From: Streptomyces sp. NBC_00178
GTDB taxonomy: Bacteria > Actinomycetota > Actinomycetes > Streptomycetales > Streptomycetaceae
NCBI RefSeq assembly: GCF_036206005.1
Contig: NZ_CP108143.1
Location: 5,485,501-5,549,500, forward strand
Length of the DNA: 64,000 nucleotides
Direction: 5' to 3'
Each line of letters opens with the position of its first letter. Position 1 is the stretch's first letter. The translations under genes were made by a program, and so were the position numbers. Positions 34,324 to 43,432 of this stretch are shown one piece after another. A model generated the notes under the pieces. The model did no database searches. It was not told where the DNA came from and saw nothing but the letters and a program-made list of their open reading frames with translations.

Positions 34324-37233
34324 ATGACAGAGACGGCGAGCGGCCCGGCACGAGGTTCCCGCACCAAGGGAGCCAAGTCGACTGCGACCAAGCAGGGCCT
34401 GCGCATCGAGCGCATCCACACGACCCCCGGCGTGCACCCGTACGACGAGGTCGCGTGGGAGCGCCGTGACGTCGTCATGACCAACTGGCGCGACGGTTCG
34501 ATCAACTTCGAGCAGCGTGGCGTCGAGTTCCCCGACTTCTGGTCGGTGAACGCGGTCAACATCGTCACCAGCAAGTACTTCCGGGGGGCTGTCGGCACGC
34601 CGCAGCGCGAGACCGGTCTGCGCCAGCTGATCGACCGGATCGTGAAGACGTACCGGAAGGCCGGCGAGGACTACAACTACTTCACCTCCCCCGCCGACGC
34701 CGAGATCTTCGAGCACGAGCTGGCCTACGCCCTCCTGCACCAGATCTTCAGCTTCAACTCCCCGGTCTGGTTCAACGTCGGGACGCCGCAGCCCCAGCAG
34801 GTGTCCGCCTGCTTCATCCTGGCCGTCGACGACTCCATGGAGTCCATCCTCGACTGGTACAAGGAAGAGGGGATGATCTTCAAGGGCGGCTCCGGTGCCG
34901 GCCTGAACCTCTCCCGTATCCGTTCCTCCAAGGAACTCCTCTCCTCGGGCGGCAACGCCTCGGGCCCGGTCTCCTTCATGCGGGGCGCCGACGCGTCCGC
35001 GGGCACCATCAAGTCCGGTGGCGCCACGCGCCGCGCGGCCAAGATGGTCATCCTCGACGTCGACCACCCCGACATCGAGAACTTCATCGAGACCAAGGTG
35101 AAGGAGGAGGAGAAGATCCGCGCCCTGCGTGACGCGGGTTTCGACATGGATCTGGGCGGGGACGACATCACGTCCGTCCAGTACCAGAACGCCAACAACT
35201 CGGTCCGCGTGAACGACGAGTTCATGAAGGCCGTCGAGTCGGGCGGCAAGTTCGGCCTGCGCGCCCGCATGACCGGCGACGTCATCGAAGAGGTCGAGGC
35301 CAAGTCCCTCTTCCGCAAGATGGCGGAGGCCGCCTGGGCCTGCGCAGACCCCGGCATCCAGTACGACGACACCATCAACAAGTGGCACACCTGCCCGGAG
35401 TCCGGCCGCATCAACGGCTCGAACCCCTGCAGCGAGTACATGCACCTGGACAACACCTCGTGCAACCTGGCCTCGCTGAACCTGATGAAGTTCCTGAAGG
35501 ACGACGGCAACGGCCGCCAGTCCTTCGAGGTCGAGCGCTTCGCCAAGGTCGTCGAGCTGGTCATCACCGCGATGGACATCTCGATCTGCTTCGCGGACTT
35601 CCCGACGCAGAAGATCGGCGAGAACACCCGGGCCTTCCGCCAGCTGGGCATCGGCTACGCCAACCTGGGCGCCCTCCTGATGGCGACCGGCCACGCGTAC
35701 GACAGCGACGGCGGCCGCGCGCTCGCCGGCGCCATCACCTCGCTGATGACGGGCACGTCTTACCGCCGTTCCGCCGAGCTCGCCGCCGTCGTCGGCGCGT
35801 ACGACGGTTACGCCCGCAACGCCGAGCCGCACCAGCGCGTCATGAAGCAGCACGCCGACGCCAACGCCGTGGCCGTCCACGTGGACGACCTCGACTCGCC
35901 GGTCTGGGCCGCCGCGACGGAGGCCTGGCAGGACGTGATCCGCCTGGGCGCCAAGAACGGCTTCCGCAACGCGCAGGCCTCGGTCATCGCCCCGACCGGC
36001 ACCATCGGCCTCGCGATGTCCTGCGACACCACCGGCCTCGAGCCCGACCTCGCGCTGGTCAAGTTCAAGAAGCTGGTCGGCGGCGGTTCGATGCAGATCG
36101 TCAACGGCACCGTCCCGCAGGCCCTGCGCCGTCTCGGCTACCAGCCGGAGCAGATCGAGGCGATCGTCGCCCACATCGGCGAGCACGGCAACGTGATCGA
36201 CGCCCCCGGTCTCAAGACCGAGCACTACGAGGTCTTCGACTGCGCCATGGGCGAGCGTTCCATCTCGGCCATGGGCCACGTGCGGATGATGGCGGCGATC
36301 CAGCCGTGGATCTCCGGTGCGCTGTCCAAGACGGTCAACCTGCCGGAGACGGCCACCGTCGAGGACGTCGAGGAGGTCTACTTCGAGGCGTGGAAGATGG
36401 GCGTCAAGGCGCTCGCGATCTACCGCGACAACTGCAAGGTCGGCCAGCCCCTCTCCGCGAAGACCAAGGAGAAGGAGAAGGCCGAGGTCACGGCGAAGAC
36501 CGAGGACACGATCCGTGCCGCGGTCGAGAAGGTCGTCGAGTACCGCCCGGTCCGCAAGCGTCTGCCCAAGGGCCGTCCCGGGATCACCACCAGCTTCACG
36601 GTGGGTGGCGCCGAGGGTTACATGACCGCCAACTCCTACCCGGACGACGGTCTCGGCGAGGTCTTCCTGAAGATGTCCAAGCAGGGTTCGACCCTCGCGG
36701 GCATGATGGACGCCTTCTCGATCGCCGTCTCGGTCGGTCTGCAGTACGGCGTGCCGCTGGAGACCTACGTCTCCAAGTTCACGAACATGCGCTTCGAGCC
36801 GGCCGGCATGACGGACGACCCGGACGTGCGGATGGCGCAGTCGATCGTCGACTACATCTTCCGCCGCCTGGCGCTCGACTTCCTGCCGTTCGAGACGCGC
36901 TCCGCGCTGGGGATCCACTCGGCCGAGGAGCGTCAGCGTCATCTCGACACCGGTTCGTACGAGCCCGAGTTCGGGGACGACGAACTCGATGTCGAGGGTC
37001 TCGCCCAGTCAGCTCCCGTGCACGTCGAGCCGCTGAAGGTGGTGGCGTCCTCCCAGGAGAACGTCGCGGAGAAGCCCGCCCCCAGGGCGGCCCACACCTC
37101 GGCCGAACTGGTCGAGATGCAGCTCGGTATCAGCGCGGACGCCCCGCTCTGCTTCTCGTGCGGTACGAAGATGCAGCGCGCCGGGTCCTGCTACATCTGC
37201 GAGGGCTGCGGCTCGACCAGCGGTTGCAGCTGA
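34324..37233 (+). CDS. nrdJ: Coenzyme B12-dependent class II ribonucleotide reductase NrdJ
   Basis: 969 residues. Makes deoxyribonucleotides with adenosylcobalamin as radical source, independent of oxygen. Seen: SACFILAVDDSMESI with the first redox cysteine, GGNASGPVSFMRGAD, NPCSEYMHLDNTSCNLASLNL in pieces with the active-site cysteine and glutamate, and APTGTIGLAMSCDTTGLEPD. The C-terminus has a zinc-ribbon-like CFSCGTKMQRAGSC and CEGCG and ends in CS. GGGAGG is three bases before the chosen ATG; an upstream GTG at 34267 is in frame but unsupported. It forms an operon with nrdR. Confidence 0.96.
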   Translation: MTETASGPARGSRTKGAKSTATKQGLRIERIHTTPGVHPYDEVAWERRDVVMTNWRDGSINFEQRGVEFPDFWSVNAVNIVTSKYFRGAVGTPQRETGLRQLIDRIVKTYRKAGEDYNYFTSPADAEIFEHELAYALLHQIFSFNSPVWFNVGTPQPQQVSACFILAVDDSMESILDWYKEEGMIFKGGSGAGLNLSRIRSSKELLSSGGNASGPVSFMRGADASAGTIKSGGATRRAAKMVILDVDHPDIENFIETKVKEEEKIRALRDAGFDMDLGGDDITSVQYQNANNSVRVNDEFMKAVESGGKFGLRARMTGDVIEEVEAKSLFRKMAEAAWACADPGIQYDDTINKWHTCPESGRINGSNPCSEYMHLDNTSCNLASLNLMKFLKDDGNGRQSFEVERFAKVVELVITAMDISICFADFPTQKIGENTRAFRQLGIGYANLGALLMATGHAYDSDGGRALAGAITSLMTGTSYRRSAELAAVVGAYDGYARNAEPHQRVMKQHADANAVAVHVDDLDSPVWAAATEAWQDVIRLGAKNGFRNAQASVIAPTGTIGLAMSCDTTGLEPDLALVKFKKLVGGGSMQIVNGTVPQALRRLGYQPEQIEAIVAHIGEHGNVIDAPGLKTEHYEVFDCAMGERSISAMGHVRMMAAIQPWISGALSKTVNLPETATVEDVEEVYFEAWKMGVKALAIYRDNCKVGQPLSAKTKEKEKAEVTAKTEDTIRAAVEKVVEYRPVRKRLPKGRPGITTSFTVGGAEGYMTANSYPDDGLGEVFLKMSKQGSTLAGMMDAFSIAVSVGLQYGVPLETYVSKFTNMRFEPAGMTDDPDVRMAQSIVDYIFRRLALDFLPFETRSALGIHSAEERQRHLDTGSYEPEFGDDELDVEGLAQSAPVHVEPLKVVASSQENVAEKPAPRAAHTSAELVEMQLGISADAPLCFSCGTKMQRAGSCYICEGCGSTSGCS

Positions 37234-37281
37234 CGTCGCTCACCCTGTGACGCCGCTCATCCCGTGACGGGGTGAGCCAAG

Positions 37282-37325
37282 GATGGGGGCGGTGGAGCCG
37301 GATTCCCGGCGCCACCGCCCCCATC
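37282..37325. terminator. nrdJ terminator
   Basis: A 14-bp perfect stem (37282-37295 with 37312-37325) has a smaller CCGG-containing stem in its loop. It lies 49 bp after the nrdJ stop and between convergent genes. Confidence 0.85.
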
Positions 37326-37452
37326 TCGCTCTCGCTGCTCCACGCCGACGAGATCGCGGAGACCGGGCGTGCGCGCGTCGTGGGCACGGGCCACCACAGG
37401 GCTCCAGTGGTGTCGCGAGAGAGCGCGACGGGTGTCCGGCCCGCACGCGGGA

Positions 37453-37986
37453 TCACCGTTCCGAGCGGTTGCCCATCACCGCGGCGAACGAACCGGGATC
37501 GCCGTCGAACCCGCGCACAGCCGGTATGAACCCCCAGGATCCCGACGCGTCACGGACGAACTCCGCGACGACGGCCGCGGTGGCGGAGGCCACCGCGGAG
37601 AAGTCGTCCTCGGCCAGACTGGTGTATCCCTCACGGATCTGTACGGCCGTGTTCCCTATGTGGCCGAAGGTCTTGTGGCCGTCGCGCTGCTGGATGGCCA
37701 CGCCGACGACGACCCGGGCGTAGGCGGCCGACAGCCGGTCCAGTTCGAGCGTCATGACTTCGTCGAAGCCGTAGCCCTGGCCCGTGCGGCTGTCCCGGTT
37801 CAGGGTGATGGTGCCGTCGGGCGACCGGCTGTCGAAGTGCACGAGGTACACGGGGCTGCCGTACGGCGCTTCCGTTCCGTACGTGGCCGCGATGATGTCG
37901 AGGTCGTTGGCGGGCTCGCCGGTCTCGCTCGGGTCCCACTTGACCCGCACCTCGACCTTTTCGATGTCCTTGTTGGGGGTGCTCAT
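37453..37986 (-). CDS. TerD-family protein
   Basis: 177 residues. TerD domain with the calcium-site pattern KWDPSETGEPANDLDIIAATYG and the conserved NRDSRTGQGYGFDEVMTLELDRL. Members are linked to tellurite resistance and stress or differentiation in Streptomyces, where many paralogues exist. Acts in the cytoplasm. GAGGAGAC precedes the ATG by about eight bases. It stands alone, convergent with nrdJ, without the other ter genes. The family is clear; the specific role is unknown. Confidence 0.87.
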   Translation of the reverse strand: MSTPNKDIEKVEVRVKWDPSETGEPANDLDIIAATYGTEAPYGSPVYLVHFDSRSPDGTITLNRDSRTGQGYGFDEVMTLELDRLSAAYARVVVGVAIQQRDGHKTFGHIGNTAVQIREGYTSLAEDDFSAVASATAAVVAEFVRDASGSWGFIPAVRGFDGDPGSFAAVMGNRSER

Positions 37987-38177
37987 CGGACGTGTCTCCT
38001 CGCGTCTGGGCCGACGGGCCGCTTGCACCCTCAGATCATGTCCGTAACTGTCCGTGAATCCAACCGCGTTGGAATCGGGCGTCGCATTCGCGCCAGGGCG
38101 TGGCCGGGTATGCGCGTCGTGGGCCGTGCCCGGCCCCCGGTCGGTCGGGAGCGTGACCCGCGCCACGCCCGGCGCCG

Positions 38178-38183
38178 TAGGAT
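38178..38183 (+). promoter_or_regulatory. Leaderless-type -10 element of the YdbC-like gene
   Basis: TAGGAT ends six bases before the GTG at 38190. A TGACCC element about 18 bp upstream (38154-38159) is a plausible -35. Confidence 0.55.
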
Positions 38184-38189
38184 GGTGCG

Positions 38190-38795
38190 GTGCTGGTCAA
38201 GTGGATTCGCTGCACCGTGGTCGATCGCCAGGGTTTCGAGCGCGGGCAGCGGAAGTGGGCGGGGCTGCTCGGCGAGCCGGGATTCCGCGCACAGAGCGGC
38301 GGCTGGAGCCGCGGCCGGCCCGATGTCGCGCACGTGTTCGCGTTCTGGGAGAACCGTGTCTTCTACGACGCCTTCATGGCCCGGGAACACGACCGGCTCG
38401 CCGCCTCCCAGTCCGGCACGTACAAGGACATACAGGTGAAGCTCTTCGAGTACCGCTTCGACGTGAAGACCGGATTCGAGCCCCACTTCACCGACGCGGA
38501 CGTCGTCAGGGTGGCGCACAGCCAGGTGCACGAGGACCGGGCCGAACACTTCGCCCTCATGCAGCAGAAGGTCTGGAACCCGGCCGTCGCGGGTTCTCCC
38601 GGAATGCTGCGCGGCGTGTTCGGGGAGGCGCCGGGATCCGAGTTCCTGGTGCTGTCGATGTGGCAGTCGGGCTCCGAACGCGGCAAGTACCGGCCGGAGG
38701 GAGCCGCCCGCCTCGCGGCGCGCGCCGACACGGAGGGGGACGTGCGGGCGCTCACCGGGGACGTGGTGCAGCTCGAACCCTCGTGGACGGTCTGA
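38190..38795 (+). CDS. YdbC-like (DUF4937) protein
   Basis: 201 residues, cytoplasmic. It contains two related halves, each resembling a small antibiotic-monooxygenase-like ferredoxin fold: MLVKWIRCTVVDRQGFERGQ with VAHVFAFWENRVFYDAFM, then VVRVAHSQVHEDRAEHFALM with EFLVLSMWQSGSERGKY. The YdbC/DUF4937 assignment is from this pattern and is moderately sure; the reaction is unknown. The GTG is preceded at six bases by a TAGGAT -10 element, indicating a leaderless message. A 20-bp tandem repeat follows the gene. Confidence 0.7.
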   Translation: MLVKWIRCTVVDRQGFERGQRKWAGLLGEPGFRAQSGGWSRGRPDVAHVFAFWENRVFYDAFMAREHDRLAASQSGTYKDIQVKLFEYRFDVKTGFEPHFTDADVVRVAHSQVHEDRAEHFALMQQKVWNPAVAGSPGMLRGVFGEAPGSEFLVLSMWQSGSERGKYRPEGAARLAARADTEGDVRALTGDVVQLEPSWTV

Positions 38796-38860
38796 TCACG
38801 CCGATCACGCGGTGATGACGGTCCGGGGCGTGCGGTGACCGGCGGTCGCGCGGCGACGCC

Positions 38861-38920
38861 CCGCATCACACGGCGACGGGCCGCATCACACGGCGACGGT
38901 CCGCACCACACGGCGACGGG
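38861..38920 (+). repeat. 20-bp tandem repeat, three units
   Basis: Units at 38861-38880, 38881-38900 and 38901-38920 all read CCGCA(T/C)CACACGGCGACG(G/G)(G/T), differing at two positions. A partial copy precedes them. It lies 65 bp after the YdbC-like gene. Confidence 0.9.
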
Positions 38921-39004
38921 CTGATCACGCTCCCACCCTGCGTCTCGTTGGTCACATATGCCCTATGGATCCCTCGTCGCCGCCCGATCGCGCCGACGGG
39001 GATC

Positions 39005-39010
39005 TAGGGT
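39005..39010 (+). promoter_or_regulatory. Leaderless-type -10 element of the histidine phosphatase gene
   Basis: TAGGGT ends six bases before the ATG at 39017 and no ribosome site lies between them. Confidence 0.55.
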
Positions 39011-39016
39011 CGTCAC

Positions 39017-39676
39017 ATGGCACGACCGCAACGCATCGTTCTCGTCCGGCACGGGGAGTCGGAGGGCAACGCCGACGACACGGTCTACGAACGCGAACCC
39101 GACCACGCGCTGAAACTCACGGCCAAAGGGCAGAAGCAGGCGCGCGAGACAGGTGTGCAGCTCAGGGAGATGTTCGGTGACGAGCGCGTCAGCGTGTACG
39201 TCTCCCCCTACCGGCGCACCCACGAGACGTTCAGATCCTTCGGCCTCGACCCGGAGCACATCCGGGTCAGGGAGGAGCCACGGCTACGCGAGCAGGACTG
39301 GGGCAACTGGCAGGACCGCGACGACGTCAGGCTGCAGAAGGCCTACCGGGACGCCTACGGGCACTTCTTCTACCGCTTCGCGCAGGGCGAGTCCGGAGCC
39401 GACGTCTACGACCGGGTCGACGCCTTCCTGGAGAGCCTCCACCGCAGCTTCGAGGAAGCCGACCATCCCCCGAACGTCCTGCTGGTCACCCACGGCCTGA
39501 CCATGAGGCTGTTCTGCATGCGCTGGTTCCACTGGTCGGTCGCCGAGTTCGAGTCGCTGTCCAATCCGGGCAACGGCGAGTCCCGGACCCTGCTCCTCGG
39601 CCCCGACGGCCGCTACGCGCTCGACCGGCCCTTCGAGCAGTGGCGCACCCCCGAGCCGTACGGCATCACCGGATAA
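39017..39676 (+). CDS. Histidine phosphatase (phosphoglycerate mutase-like)
   Basis: 219 residues, cytoplasmic. Branch 1 of the histidine phosphatase superfamily: LVRHGESEGN with phospho-acceptor His12, YRRTHETF, the acid EEPRLREQDWGN and the second histidine in LLVTHGLTMRLF. It probably removes phosphate from a small metabolite; the substrate is unknown and a glycolytic mutase role is unlikely. It ends 12 bp before the ADP-ribosylglycohydrolase gene, so the two are co-transcribed from a leaderless-type promoter. Confidence 0.87.
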   Translation: MARPQRIVLVRHGESEGNADDTVYEREPDHALKLTAKGQKQARETGVQLREMFGDERVSVYVSPYRRTHETFRSFGLDPEHIRVREEPRLREQDWGNWQDRDDVRLQKAYRDAYGHFFYRFAQGESGADVYDRVDAFLESLHRSFEEADHPPNVLLVTHGLTMRLFCMRWFHWSVAEFESLSNPGNGESRTLLLGPDGRYALDRPFEQWRTPEPYGITG

Positions 39677-39688
39677 GGTGACCTCGCG

Positions 39689-40603
39689 ATGACCGCTGAC
39701 TCCGCTTCCGACGGGCGTTTCGAACGCGCCCTGGCCAGCCTGCGTGGACTGGCCGTGGGCGACGCCCTCGGCTCCCAGTTCTTCGTCCCGGCCAACTACC
39801 CCCTGCTCAAGAACCGGACCCTGCCGCCCGGCGCCTGGCAGTGGACCGACGACACCGAGATGGCCTGTTCCGTGCTCGCGGTGCTGTCCGCGCACGGGCG
39901 GATCGACCAGGACACCCTCGCCGGGTCCTTCGCCGCGCACCACGACTTCGACCGGGGCTACGGGCCCGCGGTCAACCGGCTGCTCAGGCTCGTGAGGGAG
40001 GGGGGCGACTGGCGCGAACTCGCCTCGGCGCTCTTCAACGGCCAGGGCTCCTGGGGCAACGGTTCGGCCATGCGGATCGCGCCGCTCGGCGCCTGGTACG
40101 CGGACGACCCGGAGCAGGCCACCCATCAGGCCGAGATCTCGTCGTACACCACCCACCAGCACCGCGAAGCGGTCGTGGGCGCGATGGCCGTCGCGGCCGC
40201 AGCCGCCCTCGTGGCCGCACCCGGGGGCCCGCCGACCCCCGAGGCGCTGCTCGACGGCGTCGTCGCCCTGATTCCGCGCAGCGCGGTGGGGGCGGGGCTC
40301 CGCCGGGCGCGCGACATGCTCGACTACCGGGACGCGGGGACGGTCGCGGCGGTGCTGGGCAACGGCCGCCGCACCAGCGCCCACGACACCGTGCCGTTCG
40401 CCCTCTGGTCCGCGGCACGCAGTCTCGGTGACTTCGAGGAAGCCTTCTGGGTGACGGCGCAGGCGGGCGGGGATGTCGACACCACCTGTGCCATCGCGGG
40501 CGGGATCGTCGCCTCGAACCCGGCGGGCGCCCCGCCGTCCGACTGGCTGGCCCGCACGGAGGAACTGCCCGGCTGGGTGCCCCTCGCACCCGTACGCGGC
40601 TGA
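39689..40603 (+). CDS. ADP-ribosylglycohydrolase family protein
   Basis: 304 residues. DraG/ARH fold: LRGLAVGDALGSQF, the metal motif WTDDTEM (Asp54, Asp55, Glu57), and C-terminal AGGDVDTTCAIAGGI (Asp262, Asp264, Thr265). The two-magnesium site is complete. It should remove ADP-ribose from protein, nucleic acid or a small molecule. The target is unknown. Its start overlaps the spacer after the phosphatase stop, with AAGGTGACC as ribosome site. Confidence 0.88.
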   Translation: MTADSASDGRFERALASLRGLAVGDALGSQFFVPANYPLLKNRTLPPGAWQWTDDTEMACSVLAVLSAHGRIDQDTLAGSFAAHHDFDRGYGPAVNRLLRLVREGGDWRELASALFNGQGSWGNGSAMRIAPLGAWYADDPEQATHQAEISSYTTHQHREAVVGAMAVAAAAALVAAPGGPPTPEALLDGVVALIPRSAVGAGLRRARDMLDYRDAGTVAAVLGNGRRTSAHDTVPFALWSAARSLGDFEEAFWVTAQAGGDVDTTCAIAGGIVASNPAGAPPSDWLARTEELPGWVPLAPVRG

Positions 40604-40823
40604 CGTTCCGCCCTTCCGTCGCCTTCCGGGCCCCTCGTGGGGCAGGCGGGCGTGTCACGGTCCTGCCACAGCGGTGTCCCGGCACGGCCGAACGGCTCGG
40701 GTGGCCCTTAACCTTTCGGCCACGCCGTCTCCCGTCGATCTTGGGGAACGTGCGCCAGGAGACGCCGGGGCCGACGCGCCGCAACATGGTCGTGCGAGCG
40801 GACCCCGGTGGGGGAGGGGTCCC

Positions 40824-42752
40824 ATGTCAGATCAGCCGTCCGATCAGCCACCCGAGGCGTCCCGCCGAGCCGGTGCGTCACAGGAGTCCGACGACGCGCG
40901 CGCAGAAGCGTCCGCGTCCGCCGTCGGAACACCCGCATCGGGCTCCGGCCCGGAGCCGGGGGGTGAGGACACTTCCGCGGACGCCCGTGCCGGTGGGGGT
41001 GCCCGTCACGATGAAGTCCGTGTGAGTCCGGGCGCGGCGAAGTCAGCCACGGGGCCGTCCGCGGGAGCGACCCCCGCATCCGTGCCGCCCCAGAGCACCG
41101 GCCCCGCCCCACGACGGTCCGCGGACGCGGTGTCTGCGCCCGCGCCACCCCGGAGCACCGGCCCGGACGTACCGGAGGTGCCCGCATACCTCCGGGCGCC
41201 GGCCGGCCCGGACGTCTGGCAGCGGCCCGGAGGGCGGCCCGCGCCCGGTCCGCTGTCCCGCCTCCGGCCGGGACCTCCGCAGCCGATCCAGCCCGCGGCA
41301 CTGTGGTCGGTTCTCGCCACGGGTCTGCTGAGCGCCCTGCTGCTCGGCGACGGCCTCGGGCTGAACCTGCTGCTGGTGTCGGTGCCCGCGGCTCTGGCCG
41401 CGTTCTTCGCGGCACGGACCGCGGGACGGAGGCTGCGGCCCTGGACGGCCGTCTGGGCGGTCGGCGGCCTCGCGCTCCTGGCGATACCGGCCCTCCGTGA
41501 CGCCGGCTGGCCGGTGTTCCTCGCCGTCGTGTCGGCCCTCGCCCTCGGTTCCCTCGCGCTGCACGGCAGCCGCAGCTGGCCGGGCGTACTCCTCGGCTCG
41601 CTCGGGTTGTTCCCCGCCGTCGCGGGCGGCCTGCGGTGGGGCTGGCGAGGGGTACGCGACCGCGCGGACGACTCCCGCGGCCGCGTGCGCACGGTCGTCC
41701 GCAGCACCGTGGTGGCCGTCGTCCTGCTGCTCGTGTTCGGCGCGCTCTTCGCCTCCGCGGACGCCGCCTTCGCCGATCTGCTGGGCGCGCTGACCCCGGA
41801 CATCTCCGTCGGGGACAGCCCGTGGCGCGTCTTCCTGTTCGCGCTGGGCCTCGTAGGAGCTCTCGCCGCCGCGTACAGCGCGGCCGCACCGGTGCGCTGG
41901 GACGGCATGACCGTCCGGCCGGGCAAGGCCAGGAACAGGGTGGAGTGGGCGCTTCCGCTGATCCTGCTCGACCTGCTGTTCGCGGCTTTCATCACGCTCC
42001 AGCTGGTCGTGCTTCTCGGCGGGTACGACAAGGTCGCGGAGAAGACGGGTCTCCTGCCGGCCGAATACGCCCGCCAGGGGTTCTGGCAGCTTCTCTGGGC
42101 CACCGTCCTGACGCTGATCGTCATCGCCCTGGCCCTGCGCTGGGCGCCGCGAGGCGGCCCCCGGGACCGCACGCTGGTCCGCAGCGTCCTCGGAGTGCTG
42201 TGCGCGCTCACCCTCGTCGTCGTGGCTTCCGCGCTGCGCCGCATGGACCTGTACGTGGATGCCTTCGGGCTCACCCGGCTGCGCATCTCCGTCGCCGCCG
42301 TGGAGCTCTGGCTCGGAGTGGTGCTGATCCTCATCATCGCCGCGGGGGTCTTCGGAGCCCGGCTCCTGCCGCGTGCCGTCGCGGCGAGTGCCGCCGTCGG
42401 TGTACTCGCCTTCGGCCTGCTTTCGCCCGACGGGCTGATCGCCGAGCAGAACGTCGCGCGGTACGGCAGCCACGGGTCGATCGACATCCAGTACCTCAAG
42501 GGGCTTTCGGCCGATGCCGTACCTGCCCTCGACACCCTCCCCGAGCCTTTGCGGTCCTGTGCGCTGGAATCCTTCCGCCGCGACTTCGCCGTGTCGAGGG
42601 CGTCGTGGTACGCCACCAGTTGGGGCGAGGCGAGGGCGCGGGACATCCTTGAGGACCACCCGGTGAAGGACGTCGGCCTCCAGTGCTACGACGTCGGCAG
42701 GGAAGCCGACGAGCGTGACGGCCGCGAGGAGGACTCCTACGATCCGTACTGA
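40824..42752 (+). CDS. DUF4173/DUF4153-type polytopic membrane protein
   Basis: 642 residues. The first 170 are disordered and rich in Ala, Pro, Ser and acidic residues. About ten membrane segments follow, beginning ALWSVLATGLLSALLLGDGLGLNLLL. The region DRTLVRSVLGVLCALTLVVVASALRRMDLYVDAFGLTRLR is characteristic of this DUF family. The tail SFRRDFAVSRASWYATSWGEARAR is cytosolic or external. The function is unknown. The ATG at 40824 has GGGGGAGGGG four bases upstream and was preferred to longer frames. Confidence 0.75.
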   Translation: MSDQPSDQPPEASRRAGASQESDDARAEASASAVGTPASGSGPEPGGEDTSADARAGGGARHDEVRVSPGAAKSATGPSAGATPASVPPQSTGPAPRRSADAVSAPAPPRSTGPDVPEVPAYLRAPAGPDVWQRPGGRPAPGPLSRLRPGPPQPIQPAALWSVLATGLLSALLLGDGLGLNLLLVSVPAALAAFFAARTAGRRLRPWTAVWAVGGLALLAIPALRDAGWPVFLAVVSALALGSLALHGSRSWPGVLLGSLGLFPAVAGGLRWGWRGVRDRADDSRGRVRTVVRSTVVAVVLLLVFGALFASADAAFADLLGALTPDISVGDSPWRVFLFALGLVGALAAAYSAAAPVRWDGMTVRPGKARNRVEWALPLILLDLLFAAFITLQLVVLLGGYDKVAEKTGLLPAEYARQGFWQLLWATVLTLIVIALALRWAPRGGPRDRTLVRSVLGVLCALTLVVVASALRRMDLYVDAFGLTRLRISVAAVELWLGVVLILIIAAGVFGARLLPRAVAASAAVGVLAFGLLSPDGLIAEQNVARYGSHGSIDIQYLKGLSADAVPALDTLPEPLRSCALESFRRDFAVSRASWYATSWGEARARDILEDHPVKDVGLQCYDVGREADERDGREEDSYDPY

Positions 42753-42762
42753 GCGATCTCGC

Positions 42763-42790
42763 GGGTGCTGCACCACGGGTGCTGCACCAC
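42763..42790 (+). repeat. 14-bp direct repeat, two copies
   Basis: GGGTGCTGCACCAC at 42763-42776 is repeated exactly at 42777-42790. Each unit contains the self-complementary core GTGCTGCAC, so it can also fold. Confidence 0.85.
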
Positions 42791-42914
42791 TTCCCGAACC
42801 CGGCCCGGCGGTCGAGCGCCCGGTCCACCGGTGGAGGGCGGGCCGGGCCCGGGCCGCTCTTCGGGCGCTCGTCCGCGGGGCGTAACGTCGCGCCGCGGAT
42901 GCCACGGGCGGCCC

Positions 42915-42966
42915 GCATGGACGGCACGCATGGACGGCACGCACGGATGGCACGCAAGGATGGCGC
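42915..42966 (+). repeat. 13-bp tandem repeat, four units
   Basis: GCATGGACGGCAC is repeated exactly at 42915-42927 and 42928-42940, then degenerates in GCACGGATGGCAC and GCAAGGATGGCGC. A fifth, poorer copy follows. Confidence 0.85.
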
Positions 42967-43432
42967 GGACGGTATGCATGGGCGGCATGTGCGGGCCGCC
43001 CGCGAGGCCACGCGTCGGGCCGGTGCGCGGGGCGCAGCCGCAGGCCGCCCGGCCGACGGCCGTCCAGGGCCTGAGTAGGGTTCCCCCTGCTCAAGGCTGC
43101 AGCCGCTGTTCTGGATCACCGGCACCCGGTGCTCGCCGGGTGGGGGACTGCGGTGCCGGGGTCCCGCGCCGACGACGCACGGGAGGGCTTCACAGACGAC
43201 CGGCGGGCAGCCTCACAAGCCCGGCCCCACGTCCGGGCCGGTCTTTCCAACACCGTTCCTGCGCAGTTCCGTCGGCCTCCGGGAGCGGGCGCCGCGCACC
43301 GGTCCGTGGCACGCACGCACCGTGCGGTGCGGCGACCGGCCGGTCCTCGACGGCGAACGGGCGCGGGCGGTCCCGCCCGACGACGCCCCGGGGTGTTCTT
43401 GCTCCGCGTATCGGCGTACGCTTGCAGGCGCC

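Larger units (their letters stand above)
42753..43432. other. 680-bp noncoding region before rnhB
   Basis: No gene can be supported on either strand. It contains a 14-bp direct repeat right after the membrane-protein gene, a 13-bp tandem array (42915-42966), and GC-rich sequence from 43090 to 43400 in which no frame shows consistent codon bias. TACGCT at about 43416-43421 could be the rnhB -10. Confidence 0.6.
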
